From Candidatus Laterigemmans baculatus (lineage in GTDB: Bacteria; Planctomycetota; Planctomycetia; Pirellulales; Pirellulaceae), in the NCBI RefSeq assembly GCF_010367455.1, contig NZ_WRPR01000031.1, forward strand, positions 1-43,129: a DNA stretch of 43,129 bases, read 5' to 3'. Below, piece by piece: positions 7,788 to 15,850 of the stretch. Position 1 is the stretch's first letter. Each line of letters opens with the position of its first letter. The position numbers and the translations under genes are program-made. Under the pieces are notes generated by a model. That model saw only the letters and a program-made list of their open reading frames with translations. It ran no database searches and was not told the DNA's origin.

Positions 7788-9217
7788 ACAAGCGTCTTTA
7801 CATCGAAACGGTCGGCTGCCAGATGAACGTCTTGGACAGCGAGATGGTCGTCGCCGACCTCCGCCGCCACGGCTACGAGCTGGTCGAAAATCCGAGCCAA
7901 GCCGATACGGTGCTGCTGAATACCTGCAGCGTCCGGGAGCATGCCGAGGAAAAAATCTACAGCCAGCTCGGTCGGTTGCGGATCGACAAGCACAAGCATC
8001 CGGAGAAGACGATCGGGGTGATGGGCTGCATGGCTCAGAAAGACCAAAAGATCATCTTCGAGCGGGCTCCGTACGTCGATTTGGTCGTCGGTCCCGGCCA
8101 GCTGCAGCAGATCCCCGAACTGCTCGAGAAAATTCGCAGCGGTGGCGGTCGTCAGATGGCCGTGAGCTTGGATCGCAAGGCAGGGGCTCAGGAGGTGATT
8201 CGGCGGAGTCACGAAACTTTTGATCCGCTCCGCGACCCGACGATGCGACCCACTCCGTTCCAGGCGTATCTGCGGATTCAGATCGGCTGTGACAAGTTCT
8301 GTACCTACTGCGTCGTCCCCAATACGCGGGGACCCGAGCAAGGTCGTCCCCCGGAGCAGATCCTCTCGGAGGCCCGCGTTCTGGCCGAGCAAGGCTGCAA
8401 GGAAATCATCCTGCTCGGGCAAACCGTCAACAGCTATCGCTACGCGGCCGATGGCCAGACCACGCGGCTCGCCGGGCTGCTGCGGCAGCTGCACGAGATC
8501 GACGGCATCGAGCGGCTGAAGTTCGTCACGAATTATCCCAAGGACATGTCCGAGGATCTGTTGACGACGGTCCGCGACCTGCCCAAGTGCTCGCCCTACT
8601 TGCACGTCCCCGCCCAGAGCGGCAGCGATGACGTGCTCAAGCGGATGAAACGTGGCTACACCGTCGCCGACTACATGGAAATGATGGAGCGGATCGAGCG
8701 GATTCTGCCCGAAGCGGCCGTCAGCAGCGACTTCATCGTGGGGTTCTGCGGCGAGACCGACGAGGATTTCCAGAAAACGGTCGACCTCGTCCGCCGCTGC
8801 CGATTCAAGAACAGCTTCATCTTCAAGTATTCAGTGCGGCCCGGGACCAAGGCCTCCGAGCGGCTCGAGGATGACGTTCCCGAGGAGGTTAAGTCGGCTC
8901 GCAACAACGAGTTGCTGGCAATCCAAAACGCGATCTGCGAGGAGGATAACGCCGCCTTCATCGGTCGCACCGTCGAAGTGCTCGTCGAAGGACCGAGCAA
9001 AAAGTCGGTCAAACGCGGGGACGACGGCCCGCTCGTCCAGATGACTGGCCGAACTCCCTGCGACCGCATCGTGGTTTTTGACGGCAATCGTCGCCAAGCC
9101 GGGCACCTGCTGCCGGTGGTGATCCACGACGCCAGCGCCCACACGCTAGCCGGAGTCGTCCGCACCCAGCACACGGGCCCCGAAGTGTTTGGGATCGGAG
9201 TCCCCGCGGGAGCGTAA
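7784..9217 (+). CDS. miaB: tRNA-2-methylthio-N6-dimethylallyladenosine synthase MiaB
   Basis: MiaB is a radical SAM methylthiotransferase acting on i6A37 of tRNAs. The 477-residue product has the N-terminal UPF0004 domain with cluster cysteines C12 (GCQMNVLDSE), C48 (NTCSVREHAEEK) and C82 (GCMAQ). The radical SAM motif CDKFCTYCVVP follows at C169, C173 and C176, and then a C-terminal TRAM domain (about 410-475; FIGRTVEVLVEGPSKKS, LVQMTGRTPCDRIVVFDG). The MNKRLYIETVGCQMN start at 7784 is the family start; the longer open frame from 7532 is an overlap with the upstream gene. It is the last gene of the def-fmt operon and is followed by a palindromic repeat region. Confidence 0.96.
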   Translation: MNKRLYIETVGCQMNVLDSEMVVADLRRHGYELVENPSQADTVLLNTCSVREHAEEKIYSQLGRLRIDKHKHPEKTIGVMGCMAQKDQKIIFERAPYVDLVVGPGQLQQIPELLEKIRSGGGRQMAVSLDRKAGAQEVIRRSHETFDPLRDPTMRPTPFQAYLRIQIGCDKFCTYCVVPNTRGPEQGRPPEQILSEARVLAEQGCKEIILLGQTVNSYRYAADGQTTRLAGLLRQLHEIDGIERLKFVTNYPKDMSEDLLTTVRDLPKCSPYLHVPAQSGSDDVLKRMKRGYTVADYMEMMERIERILPEAAVSSDFIVGFCGETDEDFQKTVDLVRRCRFKNSFIFKYSVRPGTKASERLEDDVPEEVKSARNNELLAIQNAICEEDNAAFIGRTVEVLVEGPSKKSVKRGDDGPLVQMTGRTPCDRIVVFDGNRRQAGHLLPVVIHDASAHTLAGVVRTQHTGPEVFGIGVPAGA

Positions 9218-9263
9218 AGCCGGCGGGGGGCCTGTCGATATCCTCCCGATGGGGCTCTCCGTA

Positions 9264-9403
9264 AATCAGCCGCCACGCGCTAGCGTCCGGTTCTCCCAGC
9301 GTTTTCGGGAACCGGGGGCTAGCGCCCGGCGGCTGATGAATAATCCGGGCTAGCGATCGGCGGCTGATGAATAATTAGGGCTAGCGCCCGGCGGCGGATG
9401 CAT
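9264..9403 (+). repeat. Palindromic intergenic repeat, family 1, copy A (left arm plus three right arms)
   Basis: The left arm ATCAGCCGCCACGCGCTAGC is separated by a loop containing GTTTTCGGGAACC from the right arm GCTAGCGCCCGGCGGCTGAT, which is its imperfect reverse complement. Two more right arms follow in tandem (GCTAGCGATCGGCGGCTGAT and GCTAGCGCCCGGCGGCGGAT), each joined by AATAATCCGG-like spacers. The rest of the 428-bp gap 9218-9645 holds only a short perfect palindrome at 9532-9550 and the promoter region of the next gene. Confidence 0.9.
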
Positions 9404-9531
9404 TATCCGGCCAGCCGACGACTCTTCTTCTCCTCTCCCGCCCTGCTTCGCGGCACCCTGTTTGCCTTCTATGGGCAATGCTTGCATTAGCGGCCGGTTG
9501 TGCTTTGTGGTGCTTGCGCAAAAAGCTTCAG

Positions 9532-9550
9532 GTGTTGCATCTTGCAACAC
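9532..9550. promoter_or_regulatory. Perfect 8-bp palindrome, possible operator of the VWA gene
   Basis: GTGTTGCA and TGCAACAC flank a TCT spacer 96 bp upstream of the VWA gene start. It is symmetric and unlike the repetitive palindromes nearby, so it could be a dimeric regulator site. There is no other evidence. Confidence 0.3.
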
Positions 9551-9645
9551 TTACAACCGCTACAGCGAGCCTTCCATTAAGGGTTTCCCTGAGAAATTTC
9601 GTAGCAGCCTTACAGTACGGCAAATAGACTCAGGAAGGACGCAGG

Positions 9646-12600
9646 ATGCCTTTTCTCGTAATCAAACCTTGTCGACAGCAGCAGTCGGAGATCAAACGCA
9701 TGGCAGAGCGACGCGGAAACGCTTGCCTCCACGGCCGGATCGCCCCCCAGCGATCCCATGCTCATTCGGGGGCTCCTTCCCCTTTCCACGCCCCGAAGTC
9801 GCCCCTTCGAGGTGGACGCGCGCACAGCGGACGTGCCGCGATCGCCAGCTGGCTTGCCGGCTCCCGGGTGGCTGAGGGTTGGGGAGCGAAGTTGCTGGGG
9901 ATCGCGCTGCTCGCGGCGACCGTCACCGGCGGGTCCCTCGCGGGAACTCCCGCGGCGTGGGCTGCCGAGGGAGGCAAGAGCGAGCAGACTGCCGAAACGA
10001 AGCAGGTCCGCTCCGACAGCCGCTTGGCGACGTTCGAAACCGAGCGCGGCGAGCACTACTTCGCCCTCGCCGTCCGGCCTGCCGAATCAAGCTCGCTGCA
10101 CCAGCAACTGAGTAGCGGTCCGCGGAGCGTGTTGATCGTCGTCGACACCTCGGCCAGCCAAGCCGGACCGGTTCGCGGCGACGCCAATGCGGCTCTCGAC
10201 GGGTTGCTCGACGGGCTCGATTCTGCGGTTTCCGTTGCGATCGCCGCGGTCGACGTGCGGGCGACGATGCTCAGCGGTGAGTTCGCCGCCAGCGACAGTT
10301 CGGCCATCACGCAGGCCCGCGGCAAGCTTGATCAGCGGTTGCCGCTGGGCAACACCGATTTGGCGGCAGCCCTCGAGCTGGCAGTCGACCAGTTGAGCGA
10401 GCGGAGCGGCCACCGCAGCGTGGTCTACGTCGGCGACGGCGTCTCGCTCGGCAAGCTGCGCGATCCGGAGTTCTTCGCCGGCCTCGTCGACCGTTTGCGG
10501 ACTGAACAGATCAGCATCCATTCGTTGGCGGTCGGTCCGACCACCGACGTCAGCACGCTGGCGACCCTGGCCAACCAGACCGGCGGCGTCACGCTGGTCA
10601 GTGGCGTGGATCAGCGGGTCTCGCCGCAGCAGTCGGGCATGATGCTTTCGGCCGCCGCTGCGGTCAGCCCGGTGTGGGCCAGCGAAGTGGAACTGCCAGA
10701 GGGTTACACCGCGGTCCAAGAAGGCCGCCTGCCGCCGCTGCGACTCGACCGCGACTCGGTGCTGCTCGGCCGGATTGCCGCCGACGCCGAGGGGCTCGAG
10801 AAAACCGCCACGGTCGCCGTCAACGGCGTTGCGGGGGAGACCCCGGTCGCGCTTCGTTGGCAAGTCAAGGCCGAGCCGAGCCATCCCGATTTCACCTTCC
10901 TGCCTTCGATGGTGGCTGCGGCCGAGCCGAATGCGGGCTTGATGCTGCCGACCGCCGGATCGGCGGCGCTGCGGGTCGCCGCTCAGGCGATGGCCCAGCA
11001 GGCTCAGGAATTGGTCCGCGCCGGCCGCTTGGCACTGGCGCAAGGGAACTTCCGCGGTGCTCGGGCGCTGGCCGAATCGGCGCTGAAGATTGACCCTTAC
11101 AACCCCGAAGCCAAGACGCTGCTCTCGATGGCTTCGCAGGAAAAGACGCTGACGGTCGCTCAGGACGAGGATCCGTTTGGCGCCGCTCCCGGGGATAATC
11201 CGTTCGCCGACGAACCGGGGCTTAGCGATGAACCGGCTCCGGCTCCTGCGCCGCCGGCCGCGCCCGCCGCTCCGGCAGTTCCCGAAGCGGCGGAGATTCC
11301 GGGCGTGCCGGCGGTCCCGGCGCCGGCGGTCCCCCCTGCTCCGCTCGGTGCGGAGTTCGAGACCGACGTGTTCGAATTCGGCGAAGCGCCGAGCGGATTG
11401 CTCGACCAAGTCGAAGCCGAACGGTCGGCGCTGGTCGGTCGGCTGCGGGCCGAAGTGCGAGCCCGGCTCGCCGAGGCCTCGCGGCAGCTGGCAACCGACC
11501 CGGTCAATGTCGCGGGCGAGTTGAAGGTGTTGCTCGGCGTCGTCGAAAGCGAACCCAACCTGCCGCCGGAGATCCGCGCCCAGCTGATCAGCCAGATCCA
11601 AGCGGCGATTCGCCAGGCGAGCCGTCGGGAAGCGGCTTATTTCGAAGATCAAGCGACCCAGCAGCAGCAGCTGGCCGGGGCCGCGGCGACCGAACGCTTG
11701 CTCGAGCTCTCTGCCCGCGACGAAGCCCGTCTGGCCGCGGCCGTGCAGCAGTTCAATGCCTTGCTGACGATCGGCGAGTACGACCAGGCGGTCACCGAGA
11801 TCGTGCCGGCGATCGAAGCGATCGATGGTTACCGGACGGTCGGCGAACAGGTCGACACCTACGGCGCGTTCGGTTTGGCGGTGACGCGGGCGAATCGCTA
11901 TCGCACGCTCCGGCACCGCGCGTTCGTCGATGCTCTGGCGCTGAACGAAAAAGCGCTCATCGCCTTCGTCGACGAGCCCCCGATCGTCTACCCCGACGCC
12001 GAAGTCTGGCAGCGGCTCAGCGAACGCCGCCTGGAACGCTACGGGTCGATCGAGCTGACCGGCGATAACGAGGCGGAGCGAGGCATTTACCGGGCGCTCG
12101 AGCAGGAATACAGCCAGAGCTTCAACCAAATTCCGCTTGAGGATGCTGTTCGGATCATCGCCACCGAGAACGAGATCCCGATCATCATCAACACGCGCGC
12201 CCTGGAAGACCTGGGGCTCATTCGGGATTTGCCGGTGACGGTCGATCTGAGCAACGTCAGCCTGCGGTCCTTCCTGCGGATCATGCTTCGCGAGAGCGAC
12301 TTGACCTACATGATCAAGGACGAGGTCCTGCAGATCACGACGATCGAAGACGCTGAAGACCCCAGCAACGCGATCACCAAAGTCTATCCCGTCGGCGACT
12401 TGGTCGTCCCGGTCATCCAGCTTGGTGGCATGGGCGGCATGGGTGGCATGATGGGCGGCGGGATGATGGGCGGCATGGGAGGCATGGGCGGCGGCATGGG
12501 TGGTATGGGAGGCATGGGCGGCATGGGAGGCATGGGCGGCATGGGAGGCATGGGGATGGGCGGCATGATGGCCGTTCCGGACGATGCCTCGCTCGAAGCC

Positions 12601-14235
12601 AAAGCCACCGCGGCCCCCGTTGCGGCCCCCACTGCGGCCCCCGCTGCGTCGCAAAAAAACCAGCCCGCCAAGGCAGCGGCCACTCCGGCGACCCCCGGCG
12701 CGGTGTCGGCAGCCGAGGCGAACCGCGGCGACGTTCCGCTGCGGGTCACTCCGGCCGAAGGGGAGTCGATCGATGCGGCCTGGGCAGCCCACTTTGCTTC
12801 GCTCGAATTGCCCACGGCCGAAGCACAGGCGTTGCACGACGCTCGGCTGCGGACGACCGTGCGGCAGCTAAATCTGAAGGCCGCTCAGGCGGTCGAACAG
12901 AATGACGAAGCGGCCGCCCGCCGCTACTACGACGAGGTCCGGGCGTTGATCGCCGCGGCCCTTCGCAGCGGAGCGGTCCAGCCGTGGATGCAGCAGGGGT
13001 ATGCGATTGCACTGTCGGCGATCGGCGCCGATCCGGAAGAGGTCGAGCGGGCACTGCTGTCGGCGGCGGACGTTGCCGAGACTCCCGATGAACTGTTGCT
13101 GGTCGCCAGCCACCTCGAGCGGCATGGCCGGTATGCGGCGGCCTTGGAGCTCTGTCGCGATTTCGCTCGGCTCGAGCCCTATCGGTCCGAATCCTACCTG
13201 GTCGGCTTGCGGTTGGCCCGCGAGCTCGACGACGTCGACGGTTTGGCGTGGGCCTGCCAAGGGATCCTTAGCCAAGCCTGGCCGAAGGGTCAGGAGAAGC
13301 TGGAAGCGGAGGTTCGCTTGCTAGCCCGAGCGACCTACCTGCAGTTGGTCGAGGAAGGCAAAGCGGAGAAGGCCGCGGAATTCGCCCAGTCGATCAATCA
13401 GTCGACCGCTCGTGACTGCATCATTGAAGTCGTCTGGACGGGAGATGCCGACATCGATCTGGCGGTGGAGGAACCGGCAGGCACGGTCTGCTCGATTCAG
13501 AATCCCCGCTCTCCGGGCGGCGGCGTGTTGCTCGGCGACGGGTATTCGAGTGGTGCCGATTCGGCGACTGGCCAAATCCGAGAGACCTACATTTGCCCGC
13601 AAGGCTTCAGCGGCCGGTACCGGTTGCTGGTCCGCCGCGTGTGGGGCAACGTCTCGACCGGTCAGGTCACGGTGAACATCCTGACCGACGCCGGGCGTCC
13701 TTCAGAGCGGCTGATTCAGAAGCAGATTCCGCTGACCGAAAAAGACGCCTTGATCACCTTCGAGGTCAAAGAGGGACGTCGACAAGAAGAGTTGGTCGAT
13801 GCCCAGCTGGAACAGCTCCGCGACGTCCAGGATAAGCTCAACGGAGCCGTGCTGGCTCAGATCGGAGCCCCGGCGCCGCTGGCCAATGCACCTGGCAACC
13901 GGGCCTCTAGCGACCCGGATTACTCGGACCTGATGCGGGAGTTCTACCGCAGCACGCGGCTGGCCGAATTCGCTCGCAACGGCGGCTTTGGTCGCGGTGC
14001 GGTTGGATACCAGCCGGTGATCGAGACGATTCCCGAAGGGACGATGATGATGGCGATCGGCGTGATCTCGGGTGACCGCCGTTATGTGCGAATCACCCCC
14101 TCCCCGATGTTCAGCGCCATCGGCGACGTCAGCACCTTCAACTTCGTCACTGGCGAAGAAGGGACCGGAACCGGCGGCGGCGGCGGTGTGGGCGGCGGCA
14201 TCGGCGGTGGCGGTGTCGGCGGCGGCGGATTCTAA
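9646..14235 (+). CDS. Giant secreted VWA / secretin-N0-like / DUF2135 protein
   Basis: The 1529-residue protein has no recognised specific function. ATG 9646 has AGGAAGG seven bases upstream. A long basic N-region of about 80 residues leads to a hydrophobic segment (LLGIALLAATVTGGSLAG) and a likely signal peptidase site at AWA-AEGG (about 106). A von Willebrand A domain follows (about 158-345; MIDAS start DTSAS at 167-171), then a TPR-like helix pair (about 450-495), a Pro/Ala linker and long helical segments. A secretin/TonB N0-like domain lies at about 822-905 (IPLEDAVRIIATENEIPIII; VSLRSFLRIMLRESDLTYMI). Next are a Gly/Met repeat (about 927-975), more helical repeats, a DUF2135-like beta domain (about 1255-1345; WTGDADIDLAVEEP) and a Gly-rich end. 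It probably acts in the periplasm or at the outer surface. It is monocistronic, with a terminator after it. Confidence 0.88.
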   Translation: MPFLVIKPCRQQQSEIKRMAERRGNACLHGRIAPQRSHAHSGAPSPFHAPKSPLRGGRAHSGRAAIASWLAGSRVAEGWGAKLLGIALLAATVTGGSLAGTPAAWAAEGGKSEQTAETKQVRSDSRLATFETERGEHYFALAVRPAESSSLHQQLSSGPRSVLIVVDTSASQAGPVRGDANAALDGLLDGLDSAVSVAIAAVDVRATMLSGEFAASDSSAITQARGKLDQRLPLGNTDLAAALELAVDQLSERSGHRSVVYVGDGVSLGKLRDPEFFAGLVDRLRTEQISIHSLAVGPTTDVSTLATLANQTGGVTLVSGVDQRVSPQQSGMMLSAAAAVSPVWASEVELPEGYTAVQEGRLPPLRLDRDSVLLGRIAADAEGLEKTATVAVNGVAGETPVALRWQVKAEPSHPDFTFLPSMVAAAEPNAGLMLPTAGSAALRVAAQAMAQQAQELVRAGRLALAQGNFRGARALAESALKIDPYNPEAKTLLSMASQEKTLTVAQDEDPFGAAPGDNPFADEPGLSDEPAPAPAPPAAPAAPAVPEAAEIPGVPAVPAPAVPPAPLGAEFETDVFEFGEAPSGLLDQVEAERSALVGRLRAEVRARLAEASRQLATDPVNVAGELKVLLGVVESEPNLPPEIRAQLISQIQAAIRQASRREAAYFEDQATQQQQLAGAAATERLLELSARDEARLAAAVQQFNALLTIGEYDQAVTEIVPAIEAIDGYRTVGEQVDTYGAFGLAVTRANRYRTLRHRAFVDALALNEKALIAFVDEPPIVYPDAEVWQRLSERRLERYGSIELTGDNEAERGIYRALEQEYSQSFNQIPLEDAVRIIATENEIPIIINTRALEDLGLIRDLPVTVDLSNVSLRSFLRIMLRESDLTYMIKDEVLQITTIEDAEDPSNAITKVYPVGDLVVPVIQLGGMGGMGGMMGGGMMGGMGGMGGGMGGMGGMGGMGGMGGMGGMGMGGMMAVPDDASLEAKATAAPVAAPTAAPAASQKNQPAKAAATPATPGAVSAAEANRGDVPLRVTPAEGESIDAAWAAHFASLELPTAEAQALHDARLRTTVRQLNLKAAQAVEQNDEAAARRYYDEVRALIAAALRSGAVQPWMQQGYAIALSAIGADPEEVERALLSAADVAETPDELLLVASHLERHGRYAAALELCRDFARLEPYRSESYLVGLRLARELDDVDGLAWACQGILSQAWPKGQEKLEAEVRLLARATYLQLVEEGKAEKAAEFAQSINQSTARDCIIEVVWTGDADIDLAVEEPAGTVCSIQNPRSPGGGVLLGDGYSSGADSATGQIRETYICPQGFSGRYRLLVRRVWGNVSTGQVTVNILTDAGRPSERLIQKQIPLTEKDALITFEVKEGRRQEELVDAQLEQLRDVQDKLNGAVLAQIGAPAPLANAPGNRASSDPDYSDLMREFYRSTRLAEFARNGGFGRGAVGYQPVIETIPEGTMMMAIGVISGDRRYVRITPSPMFSAIGDVSTFNFVTGEEGTGTGGGGGVGGGIGGGGVGGGGF

Positions 14236-14265
14236 GCCGCAGAAGCGCACAACCGAAAGCAGCGC

Positions 14266-14307
14266 AAGCCGCCAGCGAGCAAAAGTTCGCTGGCGGCTTT
14301 TTGTTTT
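14266..14307 (+). terminator. Rho-independent terminator of the VWA gene
   Basis: A 13-bp perfect stem (AAGCCGCCAGCGA pairing with TCGCTGGCGGCTT) with an 8-base loop is followed by TTTTTGTTTTT, 31 bp after the stop codon. It is a strong intrinsic terminator on the + strand. Confidence 0.92.
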
Positions 14308-14329
14308 TCAATGTTCTAGGTGTCGCCTC

Positions 14330-14436
14330 ATCAGCCGCAACGCGCTAGCGTCCGGTTGCTGCGGAGTTTGTGAGAACCGGGGGCTAGCGCCCGGCGGCTG
14401 ATGAATCATCCGGGCTAGCGCCTGGCGGCTGATGAA
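14330..14436 (+). repeat. Palindromic intergenic repeat, family 1, copy B
   Basis: The left arm TCAGCCGCAACGCGCTAGCG, a loop, the right arm GCTAGCGCCCGGCGGCTGAT and a second right arm GCTAGCGCCTGGCGGCTGAT lie between the convergent ends of the VWA gene and ychF, directly after the intrinsic terminator. Confidence 0.9.
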
Positions 14437-14450
14437 ATTGGGTGCGCCGG

Positions 14451-15539
14451 TCAGTTGAACAGGAAGTGGCAGATGTCGCCGTCTTTGACGACGTACTGTT
14501 TGCCTTCGACCCGCAGTTTCCCGGCAGCTCGGATCTCTTTTTCGCTTTTAAAAGTTTCCAGATCCGCGAGCTCGTAGACTTCGGCGCGGATGAAGCCTTT
14601 TTCAAAGTCGGTATGGATCACGCCAGCGGCCTGCGGAGCGGTGGCCCCGATCGGGATCGTCCACGCTCGGACTTCCTTCTCTCCGGCCGTGAAGTAGCTC
14701 TGCAGACCGAGCGTCCGGTAGGCTTCTCGGGCGAGCGCCGCGAGAGCCGGTTCGCTGAGCCCGACCGATTCGAGCATCTCGTCGCGGTCTTCGGGATCGA
14801 GCTCGGCGATCTCCGCTTCGAGCCGAGCGCAGACCGGGACAAAACCCGCCCCGACTTCCGCCGCATGGCTACGAACCCGCTGGGCCATTTCGCTCTGCCC
14901 TTCGAGATCGTCCTCGTCGACGTTGGCGACGTACAGAATCGGCTTGGCGGTCATCAGTCCAAAGCTGGCGATCGACTTCGCTTCGTCCTCCTTGAGCGAC
15001 AGCGTTCGCAGCGGCTTCTCCTCCGAGAGGTGGGCGATGCATTTCTCGATCGCCACCACGCGGAGCTTGGCTTCCTTGTCGCCGCTCCGGGCGGTTCGCT
15101 GGGCTTTAGCCAGGGCCCCTTCCAGGGCTTCCATGTCGGCGAACATCAGCTCGTTCTCGATCGTCTCGATGTCGGCCAGCGGATCAACGTTGCCGCTGAC
15201 GTGCGTCACGTCGGGATCACTGAAGCAGCGGACGACCTGCAGGATCGCGTCGACCTGGCGAATGTGGCTGAGGAACTTGTTGCCCAGCCCTTCCCCTTCG
15301 CTGGCACCTTTGACGATGCCCGCGATGTCGACCAGCTTGAGGGCTGCGGGGATGATTTTCTGCGTCTTGATCAGCGCCGTGATCCGCTCGAGCCGTTCGT
15401 CCGGGACGCTCACGACCCCTTCGTTCGGTTCGATGGTGCAGAACGGGTAATTGGCGCTCTGGGCTGCCCGGCTGCACGTCAACGCATTGAAGAGGGTGCT
15501 CTTGCCAACGTTGGGCAGCCCCACGATGCCGGCTTCCAT
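14451..15539 (-). CDS. ychF: Redox-regulated ATPase YchF (Obg-like)
   Basis: This is a universally conserved P-loop NTPase of the OLA1/YchF group that prefers ATP and binds ribosomes. The 362-residue product has the normal length: G1 [15 protein letters not shown] at 6-20, G3 [20 protein letters not shown], the altered G4 NVDE in [10 protein letters not shown] typical of YchF, and a C-terminal TGS-like domain ending in [19 protein letters not shown] and [19 protein letters not shown] 15539 begins the family start [10 protein letters not shown]; an upstream in-frame start would add 27 unrelated residues. It stands alone, with palindromic repeats on both sides. Confidence 0.97.
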   Translation of the reverse strand: MEAGIVGLPNVGKSTLFNALTCSRAAQSANYPFCTIEPNEGVVSVPDERLERITALIKTQKIIPAALKLVDIAGIVKGASEGEGLGNKFLSHIRQVDAILQVVRCFSDPDVTHVSGNVDPLADIETIENELMFADMEALEGALAKAQRTARSGDKEAKLRVVAIEKCIAHLSEEKPLRTLSLKEDEAKSIASFGLMTAKPILYVANVDEDDLEGQSEMAQRVRSHAAEVGAGFVPVCARLEAEIAELDPEDRDEMLESVGLSEPALAALAREAYRTLGLQSYFTAGEKEVRAWTIPIGATAPQAAGVIHTDFEKGFIRAEVYELADLETFKSEKEIRAAGKLRVEGKQYVVKDGDICHFLFN

Positions 15540-15668
15540 GTGGACCGCTTCGCTTGGTTGGGGAGAGAGGGAAGTGTGATTTTTGAAACGAAATCGTAAC
15601 GCCCGAGAGGGAATTCCCAAACGGGGGCAGGATCGGCGCCCTCCCCCCGGGAGGGTGCCTCGAAGAGC

Positions 15669-15840
15669 CGGGGGCTAGCCCGGATTATTCATGTGTTTGG
15701 ATAAATGTGTTGCAAGTTCATGTGGTGTTTGAAGTTGCCACAGACCCTCGCGAGACGGTGCGTTAAATCAGCCGCCACGCGCTAGCGTCCGGTTCTCACG
15801 GCGTTTTCGGAAACCGGGGGCTAGCGCCCGGCGGCTGATG
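15669..15840 (+). repeat. Palindromic intergenic repeat, family 1, copy C with a reversed arm fragment
   Basis: A full left arm/loop/right arm unit occupies 15767-15840 (TCAGCCGCCACGCGCTAGCG to GCTAGCGCCCGGCGGCTGAT). About 75 bp before it, at 15669-15693, lies GGGCTAGCCCGGATTATTCA, the reverse complement of the extra arm seen in copy E. A short GC palindrome, CCCTCCCCCCGGGAGGG, at about 15640-15656 also recurs at about 35410. Confidence 0.85.
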
Positions 15841-15850
15841 GAAGAAACGG

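Noticed and set aside
10087-12837. 916-codon open frame on the - strand
   Set aside because: It is antisense to the VWA gene, has an Arg/Gly/Asp-rich translation without domains, and is explained by high-GC codon bias.
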